NCBI RefSeq assembly: GCF_019139535.1
Contig: NZ_CP077073.1
Span: 4,926,501-4,990,500 of the forward strand
Length of the DNA stretch: 64,000 bases
Direction of reading: 5' to 3'
DNA from: Pseudomonas muyukensis
Lineage (GTDB): Bacteria > Pseudomonadota > Gammaproteobacteria > Pseudomonadales > Pseudomonadaceae
The notes under the pieces were generated by a model. That model saw only the letters and a program-made list of their open reading frames with translations, was not told the DNA's origin and ran no database searches. Numbering within the stretch: position 1 is the stretch's first letter; the number at the start of each line of letters is the position of its first letter. The position numbers and the translations under genes are program-made. Shown piece by piece: positions 47,141-56,536 of the stretch.

Positions 47141-49419
47141 CCCTGAGCACCTCCGATCAGTTCCACCACCGCGTCCAGCAACGCATCATCGTGGAAGCTG
47201 GCCTTGGCCAGATAATAGTCGGCGCCGGCATCCAGGCCACGGCGGCGGTCTTCCTCGCGGTCCTTGTAAGACACCACCATCACCGGCAACGACTGCAGGC
47301 GCTGGTCGCGGCGGACCAGGGTGACCAGTTCGATGCCGTCCATGCGCGGCATGTCGATATCGGTGATCAGCAGGTCGAAATCGTCGCTGCGCAGCGCGTT
47401 CCAACCGTCCATGCCATCCACCGCCACGGCTACGTCGTAGCCACGGTTGCCCAGCAGCTTGCGTTGCAGTTCGCGCACCGTGAGCGAGTCGTCGACCACC
47501 AGGATGCGCTTGCGCGCAACGCCCTTGCCACTGCGGCTACCACGCTCGATACGCTCCAGGCGGCCGGTGCTGAGCAGCTTGTCGACAGAGCGTAGCAGGT
47601 CCTCGACATCGATGATCAGCACCACCGAGCCATCATCGAGCAAGGCCCCGGAGGAAATGTCCTGGATTTTGCCCAGGCGCGGGTCGAGCGGCATCACCAC
47701 CAGCACCCGTTCACCGATCAGGCGCTCCACCGCCACCCCATAGAGCTGGTCGCGCTCACGAATCACCACCACCCGCAGGCTCTGCTCATCGCCCTGGGTG
47801 GTTGGCCGGTTGAGCAACTGGCTGGCGGCCACCAAGCCGATATGTCGCTCGTCGTGCCAGAAGTGCTGACGCCCTTCGATCTGCACGATGGCCTCGGCCG
47901 GGACCTCGACGGTGCGCTCGATATGCGCGAGCGGGAAGGCATAGGCCTCGCCACCGACCTCCACCACCAGGCTGCGCACCACCGACAGGGTCAAGGGCAC
48001 TTCGAGGTGGAAGCAGCAGCCCTGCCCCGCGACCTGGGTCAGCTCGATCGAACCGCGCAGCTCGCGCACCATGTGCTGCACGGCATCCAGGCCAACGCCA
48101 CGGCCGGACACCTCGGTCACCGTGTCGCGCAGGCTGAAGCCCGGCAGGAACAGGAACGTCAGCAGCTCGGCCTCGCTCATCTGCGCCACGGTCTCGGCCG
48201 GCGACAGCGCCCGCTCGACGATGCTCTGGCGCAAGCGCTCAAGGTCGATGCCGGCGCCATCGTCGGCCAGTTCCAGGATCAGCAGGCCGGCCTGGTGCGA
48301 GGCGCGCAGGCGTACCGTGCCCTCGCTGGGCTTGCCCGCCAGCAGCCGGCGCTCGGGCAGCTCGATGCCGTGGTCGACGGCATTGCGCAACAGGTGGGTC
48401 AGCGGTGCTTCGAGTTTCTCCAGCACATCGCGGTCGACCTGGGTCTTCTCGCCCTCCACCACCAGCCGCACCGGCTTGTCCAGGGAACGGCCGAGGTCGC
48501 GGACCATGCGGCTCTGCCCGGCCAGCACGTCGGCGAACGGGCGCATGCGGCACGCCAATGCAGTGTCGTACAGCAACTGCGCGCGCTGGCTGGCCTGCCA
48601 ACCGAATTCGTCCAGGTCGGCGGCCTGCTGCAGCAGGATCTGCTGGGTCTCAGCCAACAGTTGCTGGGTCTGGGCCAGGGCCTCGAGCACTTCCGGGCCC
48701 TGGCCGCTGTCCTCCAGCTGGGTCTTGAGGCCGTCCAGGGCACGCATGCCCTGCCCGTGCATGCGCTTGAGGCGCTGCAAGGTCGCCAGGTAGGGTTTCA
48801 AGCGCTGGGTCTCGACCAGCGACTTGCTCGACAGGTCGAGCAAGCTGTTGAGGCGATCGGCGGTCACCCGCAGCACCCGCTCGCCACCCTCGCCACCCCG
48901 CTTGCCCACTTTGCGTGCGGCGCCAGTTTCCGGTTCAGGCTCCGGCTCGCTGGGCACCGTGGGGGTGGCGATGGGCTCGGCCGGCAGCGGCGCGACAGGC
49001 TGCGGCAGCGGCGCCATCAGCACCGGCGCCGCCGGGTCGAGCACCGCCGCCATCTGTGCCAGAAACGCCGGGACCATCGCCTCGCCAGCCGGGTCGCCCG
49101 GCGTGGCAATGCGCATCAATAGATCGGTGCCCTGCAGCAGGACATCGATGTGCTCGGCACGCAGCAGCAGACGCCCCTCCTGGGCCGCCACCAGGCAGTC
49201 CTCCATCACGTGGGCAACGCTCACCCCGGCATCGATGCCGACGATACGGGCCGCACCCTTGAGGGAATGCGCCGCGCGCATGCAGGCTTCGAGCTGGTCG
49301 GGCTGGGCCGGGTTGCGCTCCAGCGCCATCAGGCCCGCGCTGAGCACCTGGGTCTGTGCCTCGGCCTCCAGGCTGAACAGCTCGAGCAGCGAGGCGTCGC
49401 GCATTTGCTCCGGGGTCAT
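47137..49419 (-). CDS. wspE: WspE hybrid CheA-type histidine kinase
   Basis: A 760-residue kinase: HPt domain with the phospho-histidine in AAHSLKGAARI (near residue 50), a Pro/Glu-rich linker (about 140-175), dimerisation region, HATPase (LRNAVDHGIELPERR, ADDGAGID, FLFLPGFS, GRGVGLDAV), a CheW-like regulatory domain and a C-terminal receiver (DLLITDIDMPRMDG). It phosphorylates WspR and WspF. It overlaps wspD and wspF by 4 bp each. Confidence 0.96.
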   Translation of the reverse strand: MTPEQMRDASLLELFSLEAEAQTQVLSAGLMALERNPAQPDQLEACMRAAHSLKGAARIVGIDAGVSVAHVMEDCLVAAQEGRLLLRAEHIDVLLQGTDLLMRIATPGDPAGEAMVPAFLAQMAAVLDPAAPVLMAPLPQPVAPLPAEPIATPTVPSEPEPEPETGAARKVGKRGGEGGERVLRVTADRLNSLLDLSSKSLVETQRLKPYLATLQRLKRMHGQGMRALDGLKTQLEDSGQGPEVLEALAQTQQLLAETQQILLQQAADLDEFGWQASQRAQLLYDTALACRMRPFADVLAGQSRMVRDLGRSLDKPVRLVVEGEKTQVDRDVLEKLEAPLTHLLRNAVDHGIELPERRLLAGKPSEGTVRLRASHQAGLLILELADDGAGIDLERLRQSIVERALSPAETVAQMSEAELLTFLFLPGFSLRDTVTEVSGRGVGLDAVQHMVRELRGSIELTQVAGQGCCFHLEVPLTLSVVRSLVVEVGGEAYAFPLAHIERTVEVPAEAIVQIEGRQHFWHDERHIGLVAASQLLNRPTTQGDEQSLRVVVIRERDQLYGVAVERLIGERVLVVMPLDPRLGKIQDISSGALLDDGSVVLIIDVEDLLRSVDKLLSTGRLERIERGSRSGKGVARKRILVVDDSLTVRELQRKLLGNRGYDVAVAVDGMDGWNALRSDDFDLLITDIDMPRMDGIELVTLVRRDQRLQSLPVMVVSYKDREEDRRRGLDAGADYYLAKASFHDDALLDAVVELIGGAQG

Positions 49420-50075
49420 GACAGGCTCCGCTTCACGGCTGACAGCAGCTGTTGTTCATCCAGCACGCGCACGCTGCGCCCACGCCACTGCAACACAGCC
49501 GTGGTGAAATGCGCGGCGTCGCGGCCATTGTCCTGGCCGGCGAGGTCGAGGCGGTGGATGCCGTCGATCTCATCCACCGCCACCACCACCGGCCCGCCCT
49601 CCACCGCCAGGATCAGCATCCGCGGCATGGCCCGGCCATCGCGCTGCGCACCCGCTTCGCCCGGCAAGCCGAGCAGATCGCCCAGCGACAGGCAAGGCAC
49701 CAAGGCCCCGCGCACATTGGCCACCCCCTGCAATACCCGTGAGCGCTGGTGCGGCAGGGAGTGCACCGGTTGCAGGGGGGAAATTTCGCTCAGGCAGGCG
49801 GTGGCCAGGGCCAACCACTCCTCCCCCAGGCGAAACAACAGCAGCGAGCGACCGACGACGGCCTGCACCGTCGCTGGCACCGCGATCTCATCCTCCTGCA
49901 GCAGCGCATAGCGGTCCAGCAAGCGCGTTGCAGCATCGGCATAGACTTCGCAGTTGCGGCAATGCACATGCCGCTCGAGCAATGGGCATTGCTTGTCGCC
50001 ATGTACGCCAATGCGATTCCAGCAATCGTCGATTGCCTGGTCATCGTGGGCAATCAGTTGCATGTCGTAACTCAT
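49416..50075 (-). CDS. wspD: WspD CheW-like coupling protein
   Basis: A 219-residue protein: an N-terminal segment with several cysteines (DDCWNR, KQCPLLE, CRNCEVYADAA) followed by a CheW domain (LLLFRLGEEWLALAT, GVANVRGALVPCLSLGDLLG). It is thought to link WspA and WspE. Start and stop each overlap neighbours by 4 bp, so the genes are tightly coupled. Confidence 0.94.
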   Translation of the reverse strand: MSYDMQLIAHDDQAIDDCWNRIGVHGDKQCPLLERHVHCRNCEVYADAATRLLDRYALLQEDEIAVPATVQAVVGRSLLLFRLGEEWLALATACLSEISPLQPVHSLPHQRSRVLQGVANVRGALVPCLSLGDLLGLPGEAGAQRDGRAMPRMLILAVEGGPVVVAVDEIDGIHRLDLAGQDNGRDAAHFTTAVLQWRGRSVRVLDEQQLLSAVKRSLS

Positions 50076-51328
50076 CGTTCAGACTCCCTGCCAGCCCGCG
50101 CCGCACGTTCCTGCAGGCGCCGGGCGCCCACCTCGTCCCCTTGCGAGGCCAGCAGCGCGGCCAGGTGCACCAGCGCTTCCGGGTGCTGGGGTTCGAGGTA
50201 CAGGGCCTTGCGGTAATGGGTGATGGCCTGGGCGACTTCGCCCTGGGTGTCGCTGAGCAACCCCAGCCAGTAGAAGATCTGCGCCTTGGGCGCAAAGTGG
50301 CGCAGGTAGCGCTCGCAGCCTTCGCGGGCCTGCGCACTGTCCCCGGCATTGGCATGGCGAGCGATAGCCGCCAGCAACTGCGCCTCGCCTTCGGCCGCGG
50401 CGGGTTTCGCCGCCACCGTGGGGCGGGGCGGCGGCAGCCGTGGCGGCAGCGCCACGAGCCGCGGCGACGGGTTCGCCGGCGCAGGTTGGCGCGCAACGGG
50501 CAGTGGCTTGCTGACCGGCGCAGGCGCAGGCGGGTTGTCCTGGCGTACATAGGCGAACGACTGGGCAATGCCCAGCGGGCGCATGCCCAGGCGCGCCAGC
50601 AGGCTGCCTTCGGCTGGCCCGATGAACAGCACGCCCTGGCCGTGGGTCAGGTGCTTGAGCACCTCGAACACCCGCTGCTGGGTCGGTACATCGAAATAGA
50701 TCAGCAGGTTGCGGCAGAACACAAAGTCATACAGGCCCTCGCGCCCCTTGAGCAGTGGGTCGAGCACATTGCCCACCTGCAGGCTGACCTGCTGGCGCAC
50801 CCGCTCGGCAAGGCGATGGGCCTCGCCGGCTTCGCTGAAGTAGCGCTCGCGAAACGCCAGGTCAGTGCCGCGGAAGGAATTGCGCCCATACACGCCCTGC
50901 TCGCCCTTGGCCACCGAGCTGGGGCTGATGTCGATGCCGTCGATGCGAAACGCACCCGGATTGATCCCGGCATCGAGCAGCGCCATGGCGATCGAGTAGG
51001 GCTCCTCGCCGGTCGAGCACGGCAGGCTGAGGATACGCAGCGGCCGCGCGCCGGCCAATTCGGCCACGCGCTTGTGGGCCAGCCCGGCCAGGGCGGTGAA
51101 GGATTCGGGATAACGGAAGAACCAGGTCTCCGGGACGATGACCGCCTCGATCAGCGCCTGCTGCTCTTCGGCAGACTGCTGCAGGCGCAGCCAGTAGTCA
51201 TCCAGGTCGGCGGCCTGCAGCAGCGTGCAGCGCTGACGCAAGGCACGCTCGATCATGGGCGCGCCAACCGACTCCACATCCAGGCCGATGCGCTCCTGCA
51301 AGAACCGGAAAAAACGTTGTTCGTTCAT
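50072..51328 (-). CDS. wspC: WspC CheR-type methyltransferase with TPR region
   Basis: A 418-residue chemoreceptor methyltransferase that modifies WspA. The N-terminal CheR domain (MNEQRFFRFLQERIGLD, then PETWFFRYPESF, LSLPCSTGEEPYSIAM SAM loop and FCRNLLIYFD) is followed by a proline-rich linker and C-terminal TPR-like helices (YWLGLLSDTQGEVAQAITHYRKALYLEPQ). It overlaps wspB and wspD by 4 bp. Confidence 0.95.
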   Translation of the reverse strand: MNEQRFFRFLQERIGLDVESVGAPMIERALRQRCTLLQAADLDDYWLRLQQSAEEQQALIEAVIVPETWFFRYPESFTALAGLAHKRVAELAGARPLRILSLPCSTGEEPYSIAMALLDAGINPGAFRIDGIDISPSSVAKGEQGVYGRNSFRGTDLAFRERYFSEAGEAHRLAERVRQQVSLQVGNVLDPLLKGREGLYDFVFCRNLLIYFDVPTQQRVFEVLKHLTHGQGVLFIGPAEGSLLARLGMRPLGIAQSFAYVRQDNPPAPAPVSKPLPVARQPAPANPSPRLVALPPRLPPPRPTVAAKPAAAEGEAQLLAAIARHANAGDSAQAREGCERYLRHFAPKAQIFYWLGLLSDTQGEVAQAITHYRKALYLEPQHPEALVHLAALLASQGDEVGARRLQERAARAGRESER

Positions 51329-51831
51329 GTGGGCACCTGCCCAGGCTCGGCCGGGTACAACAACGCCTGCACTTGGTCGCTGAGCAGGTCGTCCACCCGG
51401 ATGCGCTGCAGCAGCCCCCGCGCATCCTGGCGCACCGGCCCCAGGTAACGGGCCTCGCCGTTGTCCAGGCCATAGGGCTGGAACGCCTCGGGGTCGCAGC
51501 GCAGGGTATCGGTGGCCTGTTCAAGGATCAGCCCCAGCTGCAAGCCCTGGCGATAGTGCACCAGGACCAGCCGCGTGCTGCTGCGCGCCGCCGCTGGCAC
51601 GGCGAAGCTCAGCGCCGAGAGGTCGATCACCGGTATCAACGCGCCACGATGGGCGAGCACGCCGGCCACCCAGGCCGGGGCCTGGGCGATGGGTTTCAGG
51701 GCACGGCGCGGCAGTACCTCGATCACCTCGCGCGCATCCAGGGCAAAGCGCTGGTCGGCGATGCGAAATTGCAGGTACAGCACACCATGGTCAGCCGAGG
51801 CTTGGGGCGCGCGGGCAGGCAAGTCGTTCAT
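51325..51831 (-). CDS. wspB: WspB CheW-like coupling protein
   Basis: A 168-residue single CheW domain (YLQFRIADQRFALDAREVIEVLPR, WVAGVLAHRGALIPVIDLSAL, LGLILEQATDTLRC). With WspD it couples the receptor to the kinase. It starts 5 bp after the wspA stop. Confidence 0.94.
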   Translation of the reverse strand: MNDLPARAPQASADHGVLYLQFRIADQRFALDAREVIEVLPRRALKPIAQAPAWVAGVLAHRGALIPVIDLSALSFAVPAAARSSTRLVLVHYRQGLQLGLILEQATDTLRCDPEAFQPYGLDNGEARYLGPVRQDARGLLQRIRVDDLLSDQVQALLYPAEPGQVPT

Positions 51832-51836
51832 CGCCG

Positions 51837-53459
51837 TCAGACTTTGAACCGCGATACACCGCCGCGCAGGCCCGCCGCCACCTGGCTCAGCTCATCGATG
51901 GCAAAGCTTGCCTGACGCAGCGATTCGACGGTCTGGGTGCTGGCGTCGCTGAGCTGGGCCAGTGCCTGGTTGATCTGCTCGGCACCGGTGGCCTGGGCCT
52001 GCATACCTTCGTTGACCATCAGCACCCGCGGCGCCAAGGCCTGGACCTGGTGAATGATCTGGCTCAGTTGTTCACCCACCTGCTGCACCTCGAACATGCC
52101 GCGGCGCACTTCCTCGGAGAACTTGTCCATGCCCATCACCCCGGCCGACACCGCCGACTGGATCTCGCGCACCATCTGCTCGATGTCGTAGGTGGCCACG
52201 GCGGTCTGGTCGGCCAGGCGACGCACCTCGGTGGCGACCACGGCGAAACCACGGCCATACTCGCCGGCTTTCTCCGCCTCGATGGCGGCATTGAGCGACA
52301 GCAGGTTGGTCTGGTCGGCCACCTTGACGATGGTGACCACCATCTGGGTGATGTTGCTGGCCTTCTCGTTGAGGATCGCCAGCTTGGCGTTGACCAGGTC
52401 GGCGGCGCCCATTACCTGGTGCATGGTCTCCTCCATGCGCGCCAGGCCCTGCTGGCCGGAACCGGCCAGGCTCGAGGCCTGGTCGGCGGCGCTGGTGACC
52501 TCGGTCATGGTACGCACCAGGTCGCGGGAGGTCGCGGCGATTTCCCGCGAAGTGGCGCCGATCTCGGTGGTGGTGGCGGCGGTTTCGGTGGCGGTGGCCT
52601 GTTGCTGCTTGGAGGTGGCGGCGATCTCGGTGACCGAAGTGGTCACCTGCACCGACGAACGCTGGGCCTGGGACACCAGGTTGGCCAGCGACTCGGCCAT
52701 CTCGTTGAAACCGCCCTCGATGGCGCCGAACTCATCCTTGCGGTCCAGGCTCAGGCGCATGCTCAGGTCGCCCGAACGCAGGCGGTCCAGGGCATGCACG
52801 ATACGCAGCATGGGCGCGGTGATCGCGCGCATCAGCAGCAGGCCACACACACCGGCCGCGACGATCGCCAGCAGCAGCGAGACGATCATGCTGCCTTTGG
52901 CCGTGGTCACGGCACCGACGATTTGGTTGGTGGCGGCATCGGCGGACTCGCGGTTGCGCTCGATCACCTCGTTCAGGTGCTGGCGCCCTTCCTTCCAGGC
53001 CGGGGTAAGCACCTCGGCGATCAGGCGCTGGGCCTCGGCATAGTTCTTCTGCTGGTAGGTGGCCAGCACTTGGTCGACGAGCTTGACGTAGGCTTCTTCC
53101 AAGCGGGTGAATTCGTCGAAGGCAGCCTGGTCACTGGCCTCGCGAATGGTCGCCTGGTAACTGGCCATGTGCTTCTTGAGTCGATCGTCGAAGCTGTCGA
53201 ACAACTGCTGGTCGGCAGTGGTGAATTCGCGGTGGTTGGACAGGCCCACCAACTGCTGGCTGGTGACATAGCTGTCGACCCAGGCGCTACGGATCATCGA
53301 GCTGTAGTAGAGGCCAGGAATGCTGTCGGAGCCGACCGCCTCCTCGCTGGACTCGATCGCCACCAACCGCGAATACGCGGCCACGATCATCAGCAGCATG
53401 ATGGCGATGATCACGGCGAAACTTGCCAGGATCCGTTGGCGCAAGGTCCAGTTCTTCAC
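51837..53459 (-). CDS. wspA: WspA methyl-accepting chemotaxis-type receptor
   Basis: The 540-residue membrane receptor that starts the Wsp surface-contact pathway. Two membrane helices (about 11-31 and 190-212) flank a periplasmic four-helix-type domain; then HAMP ([21 protein letters not shown]) and a long signalling coiled coil with the hairpin tip around [29 protein letters not shown]. The start is GTG 53459 with AGGG upstream. It heads the wspABCDEFR operon; a promoter is expected in 53460-53587 but none was clear by eye. Confidence 0.95.
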   Translation of the reverse strand: MKNWTLRQRILASFAVIIAIMLLMIVAAYSRLVAIESSEEAVGSDSIPGLYYSSMIRSAWVDSYVTSQQLVGLSNHREFTTADQQLFDSFDDRLKKHMASYQATIREASDQAAFDEFTRLEEAYVKLVDQVLATYQQKNYAEAQRLIAEVLTPAWKEGRQHLNEVIERNRESADAATNQIVGAVTTAKGSMIVSLLLAIVAAGVCGLLLMRAITAPMLRIVHALDRLRSGDLSMRLSLDRKDEFGAIEGGFNEMAESLANLVSQAQRSSVQVTTSVTEIAATSKQQQATATETAATTTEIGATSREIAATSRDLVRTMTEVTSAADQASSLAGSGQQGLARMEETMHQVMGAADLVNAKLAILNEKASNITQMVVTIVKVADQTNLLSLNAAIEAEKAGEYGRGFAVVATEVRRLADQTAVATYDIEQMVREIQSAVSAGVMGMDKFSEEVRRGMFEVQQVGEQLSQIIHQVQALAPRVLMVNEGMQAQATGAEQINQALAQLSDASTQTVESLRQASFAIDELSQVAAGLRGGVSRFKV

Positions 53460-53587
53460 ATTCAGCCCTCAGGAATTCGATACGAGCGGGAAAAATCGCC
53501 GAAGTATAGCCCAGGCTTCTTGTGCAATCGCGGCTGAATGCTGCGGGATTCAGGCGTCCCTGCCTGCTGGAATGGCCAAAAGCCGGT

Positions 53588-54271
53588 TCATTGACCCGCG
53601 GCAAGCCGGACCTGGTTCTCCAGCTCCTGACGCAAAACCGGGTCGAGGCGCAACTGACGGGCCAACTCATCGAGGTAGGCGCGCTCCATGAAGTTTTCCT
53701 GGTCGACCATCATCACGCTGGCCAGGTACATCTCGGCGGCCATCTCCGGGGTCTGCGCGGCGCGGGCCACCTCGGCCGGGTCCAGTGGCTTGTTCAGCTC
53801 GGCATGCAGCCAGTGCTGCAACTCGCGATCGCTGTCCAGGCGGGTGAACTCGCCTTCGATCAACGCCCGTTCGCGTTCATCGATATGGCCATCGGACTTG
53901 GCCGCCGCCACCAGTGCCCGCAATACCGCCTGGCTATGCTGCTCGGCCTGGGCCGGCGGCAGGCGGTCGAGGGTCTGCGGCTCGCGATTACCCTCGCCCT
54001 GGCGTGCCTGCCAGTTGCCGTAGGCCTTGTAGGCCAGCACACCGAGCGCGGCCAGGCCGCCATAGGTGAGGGCCTTGCCGCCGTACTTGCGCGCTTGCTT
54101 GCTGCCCAGCAGCAGGCCCATGGCCCCGGCCGCCAGGGCGCCACCGCCGGCACCGGAAAGCAGGCTGCCCAGGCCTGCCGTGCCCTTGTCACTGGCGCGC
54201 TTGCCTTGATGCTCCTGCAACAGCGACTGACCGGATCTGAGCAATTGATCGAGCAGACCGCGAGTGTTCAT
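53588..54271 (-). CDS. DUF533/TerB-like (YebE-family) protein
   Basis: A 227-residue protein with a glycine/alanine-rich, weakly hydrophobic N-terminal part (LGSLLSGAGGGALAAGAMGLLLGSKQARKYGGKALTYGG, about 33-70) that may insert in the membrane, and a C-terminal TerB-like helical domain (VAAAKSDGHIDERERALIEGEF, with metal-type acids). AGGAGG precedes the ATG. It is downstream of the old-yellow-enzyme gene and upstream of wspA, all on the reverse strand. Function unknown. Confidence 0.85.
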   Translation of the reverse strand: MNTRGLLDQLLRSGQSLLQEHQGKRASDKGTAGLGSLLSGAGGGALAAGAMGLLLGSKQARKYGGKALTYGGLAALGVLAYKAYGNWQARQGEGNREPQTLDRLPPAQAEQHSQAVLRALVAAAKSDGHIDERERALIEGEFTRLDSDRELQHWLHAELNKPLDPAEVARAAQTPEMAAEMYLASVMMVDQENFMERAYLDELARQLRLDPVLRQELENQVRLAAGQ

Positions 54272-54388
54272 CTGGCATACCTCCTGAGGGTGAAGGCGTC
54301 AGGGTAGGCCTACTCGCTGAATCCTCGCTTAACGCATTTGCATCTGGATGTTGCTCCTACGCCTTCAATCAGCCGGCCTGCCGCGGCA

Positions 54389-55495
54389 TCAGTCGCGCAG
54401 GTCCGACTCGTGGATCGGGTTGGCTCGGCTGGTGGCCCGCTGGTACTGGGCCGGCCAGGTGGCCTTGTTGCCGCCGAGGTCATCATCGGCGTGCAGCGGC
54501 CAGTACGGGTCGCGTAGTAGCTCGCGGGCAAGGAAGATCACATCGGCCTGGCCGGTGCGCAGGATGTGCTCGGCCTGGGCGGGCTCGGTAATCATGCCGA
54601 CAGTGCCGGTGGCGATTTCCGACTCCTTGCGTACCCGCTCGGCAAAGCGGGTCTGATAGCCGGGACCGGTGGGGATCTCGGCGTTGACCGAGGTGCCGCC
54701 GGAGGAAACGTCGATCAGGTCGACGCCCAGGCCGCGCAGGCGGCGCGCCAGCTCGACGGTTTCGTCGGGGTTCCAGCCGTCCTCCACCCAGTCGGTGGCC
54801 GACACCCGCACGAACAACGGCAACGCCTCGGGCCATGCCTTGCGTACCGCCTCGGTGACCTGCAGGGTCAGGCGGATGCGGTTCTCGAAACAACTGCCAT
54901 AGTGGTCGCGGCGCTGGTTGCTCAGTGGCGAGAGGAACTGATGCAGCAGGTAGCCATGGGCCGCATGGATTTCCACCACCTTGAAGCCTGCTTTCAAAGC
55001 GCGTTCGGTGGCTGACACGAACGCGTTGATGACGCCCTGGATCTCGTCTTGGCTCAGTTCCCGCGGTGGCGTGTGTTCGGGGTCGAAGGCGATCTTCGAC
55101 GGCCCCACCGGTTGCCAGCCGCCGTGTTCGGGCTTGACGCTGCCGTGCTGGCCGAGCCAGGGGCGATGGGTGCTGGCCTTGCGTCCGGCATGGGCCAGCT
55201 GGATGCCGGGGACGGCGCCTTGGGCGGTGATGAAGCGGGTGATGCGTTGCAGGGGTTTGATCTGCTCGTCATGCCACAAGCCGAGGTCTTCGGCAGTGAT
55301 GCGCCCGTCGGCGGTGACCGCCACGGCCTCGCTGATCACCAGGCCAGCGCCGCCAACGGCGCGGCTGCCCAGGTGGACCAGGTGCCAGTCGTTGGCCAGG
55401 CCGTCCACGGCGGAGTACTGACACATTGGGGATACGGCGATGCGGTTGGGCAGGGTCAATTGACGCAGGGTGTAGGGCTCAAGCAGCAGGCTCAT
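54389..55495 (-). CDS. Old yellow enzyme-family NADPH:flavin oxidoreductase (XenA/YqjM class)
   Basis: A 368-residue FMN-dependent ene-reductase. It starts with MSLLLEPYTLRQLTLPNRI, has MCQYSAVDGL (with the cysteine typical of the class II YqjM/XenA type), QLAHAGRKAS, the HAAHGYLLHQFLSPLSNQR active-site histidines and a C-terminal ILRTGQADVIFLARELLRDPYWP. GGGAGG precedes ATG 55495. Xenobiotic reductases of P. putida belong here, but the physiological substrate of this copy cannot be stated. Directly upstream lies the D/E repeat block. Confidence 0.9.
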   Translation of the reverse strand: MSLLLEPYTLRQLTLPNRIAVSPMCQYSAVDGLANDWHLVHLGSRAVGGAGLVISEAVAVTADGRITAEDLGLWHDEQIKPLQRITRFITAQGAVPGIQLAHAGRKASTHRPWLGQHGSVKPEHGGWQPVGPSKIAFDPEHTPPRELSQDEIQGVINAFVSATERALKAGFKVVEIHAAHGYLLHQFLSPLSNQRRDHYGSCFENRIRLTLQVTEAVRKAWPEALPLFVRVSATDWVEDGWNPDETVELARRLRGLGVDLIDVSSGGTSVNAEIPTGPGYQTRFAERVRKESEIATGTVGMITEPAQAEHILRTGQADVIFLARELLRDPYWPLHADDDLGGNKATWPAQYQRATSRANPIHESDLRD

Positions 55496-55593
55496 GAGGG
55501 CACCTCCCAGGGACTCCAATGGTTTTTCCGGTCCGGGTGCTCGTTTTTCTCAGAGGGGTGGGCTCGGATCCGGTAGTTTCAGACTAGACCATG

Positions 55594-55617
55594 GGGTTTG
55601 GGTTCGGGTTCGGGTTT
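55594..55617 (+). repeat. Short imperfect array, four GGGTT(T/C) units
   Basis: GGGTTT, GGGTTC, GGGTTC, GGGTTT in tandem at the right edge of copy D. It is shorter and less perfect than the other arrays, possibly an old or contracted one. Confidence 0.85.
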
Positions 55618-55943
55618 TATAGTGTGGGTTTTGTATTCTTTATGCGCATTCGTAGATGATGTCGACGTATAGTCACCTTTTCGCCCTTACGGCGACCTAC
55701 TTTTGCACGCGGGCAAAAGTAGGCAAAAACCGCTGGCTCCATTCATCCGGCCCCTACGCTGCGCTCCGGGGTTCCCTCGCTCCGCTCTTGCTCCCGTGGG
55801 TACCGCGCTGTAGGGCCCATCCTGGGCCCCAGCGCTCGACGGCCATCCATGGCCGTCGCCCCACTACGCAAGAACTCCGCTCGGCCTCCTGAAGTCGCAA
55901 TTGGCGGCGCCTGAACTATCGCGCGCTTAGAAGCAAAATCAAC
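55618..55943 (-). repeat. Extragenic structured element, copy D (reverse)
   Basis: Full copy of the C subtype on the reverse strand. Hairpin 1 is at 55838-55857 (GACGGCCAT/ATGGCCGTC) and hairpin 2 at 55805-55835 (GGGCCCA/TGGGCCC type). Hairpin 3 (55696-55723) has a new sequence but stays perfectly paired: CCTACTTTTGC/GCAAAAGTAGG. It lies between the old-yellow-enzyme promoter region and copy E. Confidence 0.88.
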
Positions 55944-56005
55944 AGCAGATCAAGAGCAGATCAAGAGCAGATCAAGAGCAGATCAAGAGCAGATCAAGAG
56001 CAGAT
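55944..56005 (+). repeat. 11-bp tandem array (AGCAGATCAAG)5
   Basis: Five perfect 11-bp units plus a partial one, at the left edge of copy D. The period differs from the hexamer arrays at the equivalent edge of copies A, B and C. Confidence 0.96.
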
Positions 56006-56138
56006 ATTTTTGGTTTGTTAGTTGGGAATGTGTTGTTTGTTCCGACGCCATCGTGGGGCAAGCCCACTCCCACGCTTGGCCACTTTATCGGTTTGGAGTG
56101 GGAGCGGGCCCCGCAATGCGTTCCAGAGTTCCCAGTGA
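56006..56138. other. Spacer between copies D and E
   Basis: A T/G-rich stretch (56006-56042), then a REP-like palindrome fragment (GTGGGGCAAGCCCACTCCCAC near 56052-56072, and GAGTGGGAGCGGGCCCCGC near 56097-56115) whose arms GTGGGAGTGGGC-type are complementary. No gene is visible. Confidence 0.55.
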
Positions 56139-56462
56139 TTCAACTAGCGACTAGCTGCGCCAGTGCAGGCGCCGCTCCTAACTTCGCGACTTCAGGAGGC
56201 CGAACGCAGGCCTTGCGTAGGGAGGTGACGGGCATGGATGCCCGTCAAGCGCTGGGGCCCAGGATGGGCCCTGCAGCGCGGCCCTCCCGGGAGCAAGGCC
56301 GGAGTGAGGGAACCCCGGAGCGAAGCGTAGGGGCCGGATGAATGGAGCGAGGATTTTTTGGTGACTTTTTGATCCTTCAAAAAGTTACCCGCCGTAAGGG
56401 CGCAAAGGTGACTATGCGTCGACATCATAAATGAATGCGCATACAGCCTTCAAAACACAAAC
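56139..56462 (+). repeat. Extragenic structured element, copy E (forward)
   Basis: Full copy of the A/B subtype. Hairpin 1 at 56227-56246 (GACGGGCAT/ATGCCCGTC) and hairpin 2 at 56249-56279 match copy B; hairpin 3 has GTGACTTTTTGA/TTCAAAAAGTTAC. The left end lacks a tandem array, the only edge without one. The right end (ATGAATGCGCATACAGC, TTCAAAACACA) runs straight into the 8-bp array next to recJ. Confidence 0.9.
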
Positions 56463-56518
56463 AAACCAACAAACCAACAAACCAACAAACCAACAAACCA
56501 ACAAACCAACAAACCAAC
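56463..56518 (+). repeat. 8-bp tandem array (AAACCAAC)7
   Basis: Seven perfect 8-bp units at the right edge of copy E, ending 18 bp from the recJ stop codon (recJ is on the reverse strand), so it is the first thing transcribed past recJ. Confidence 0.97.
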
Positions 56519-56536
56519 AAACAAAAGGTACGCGGT

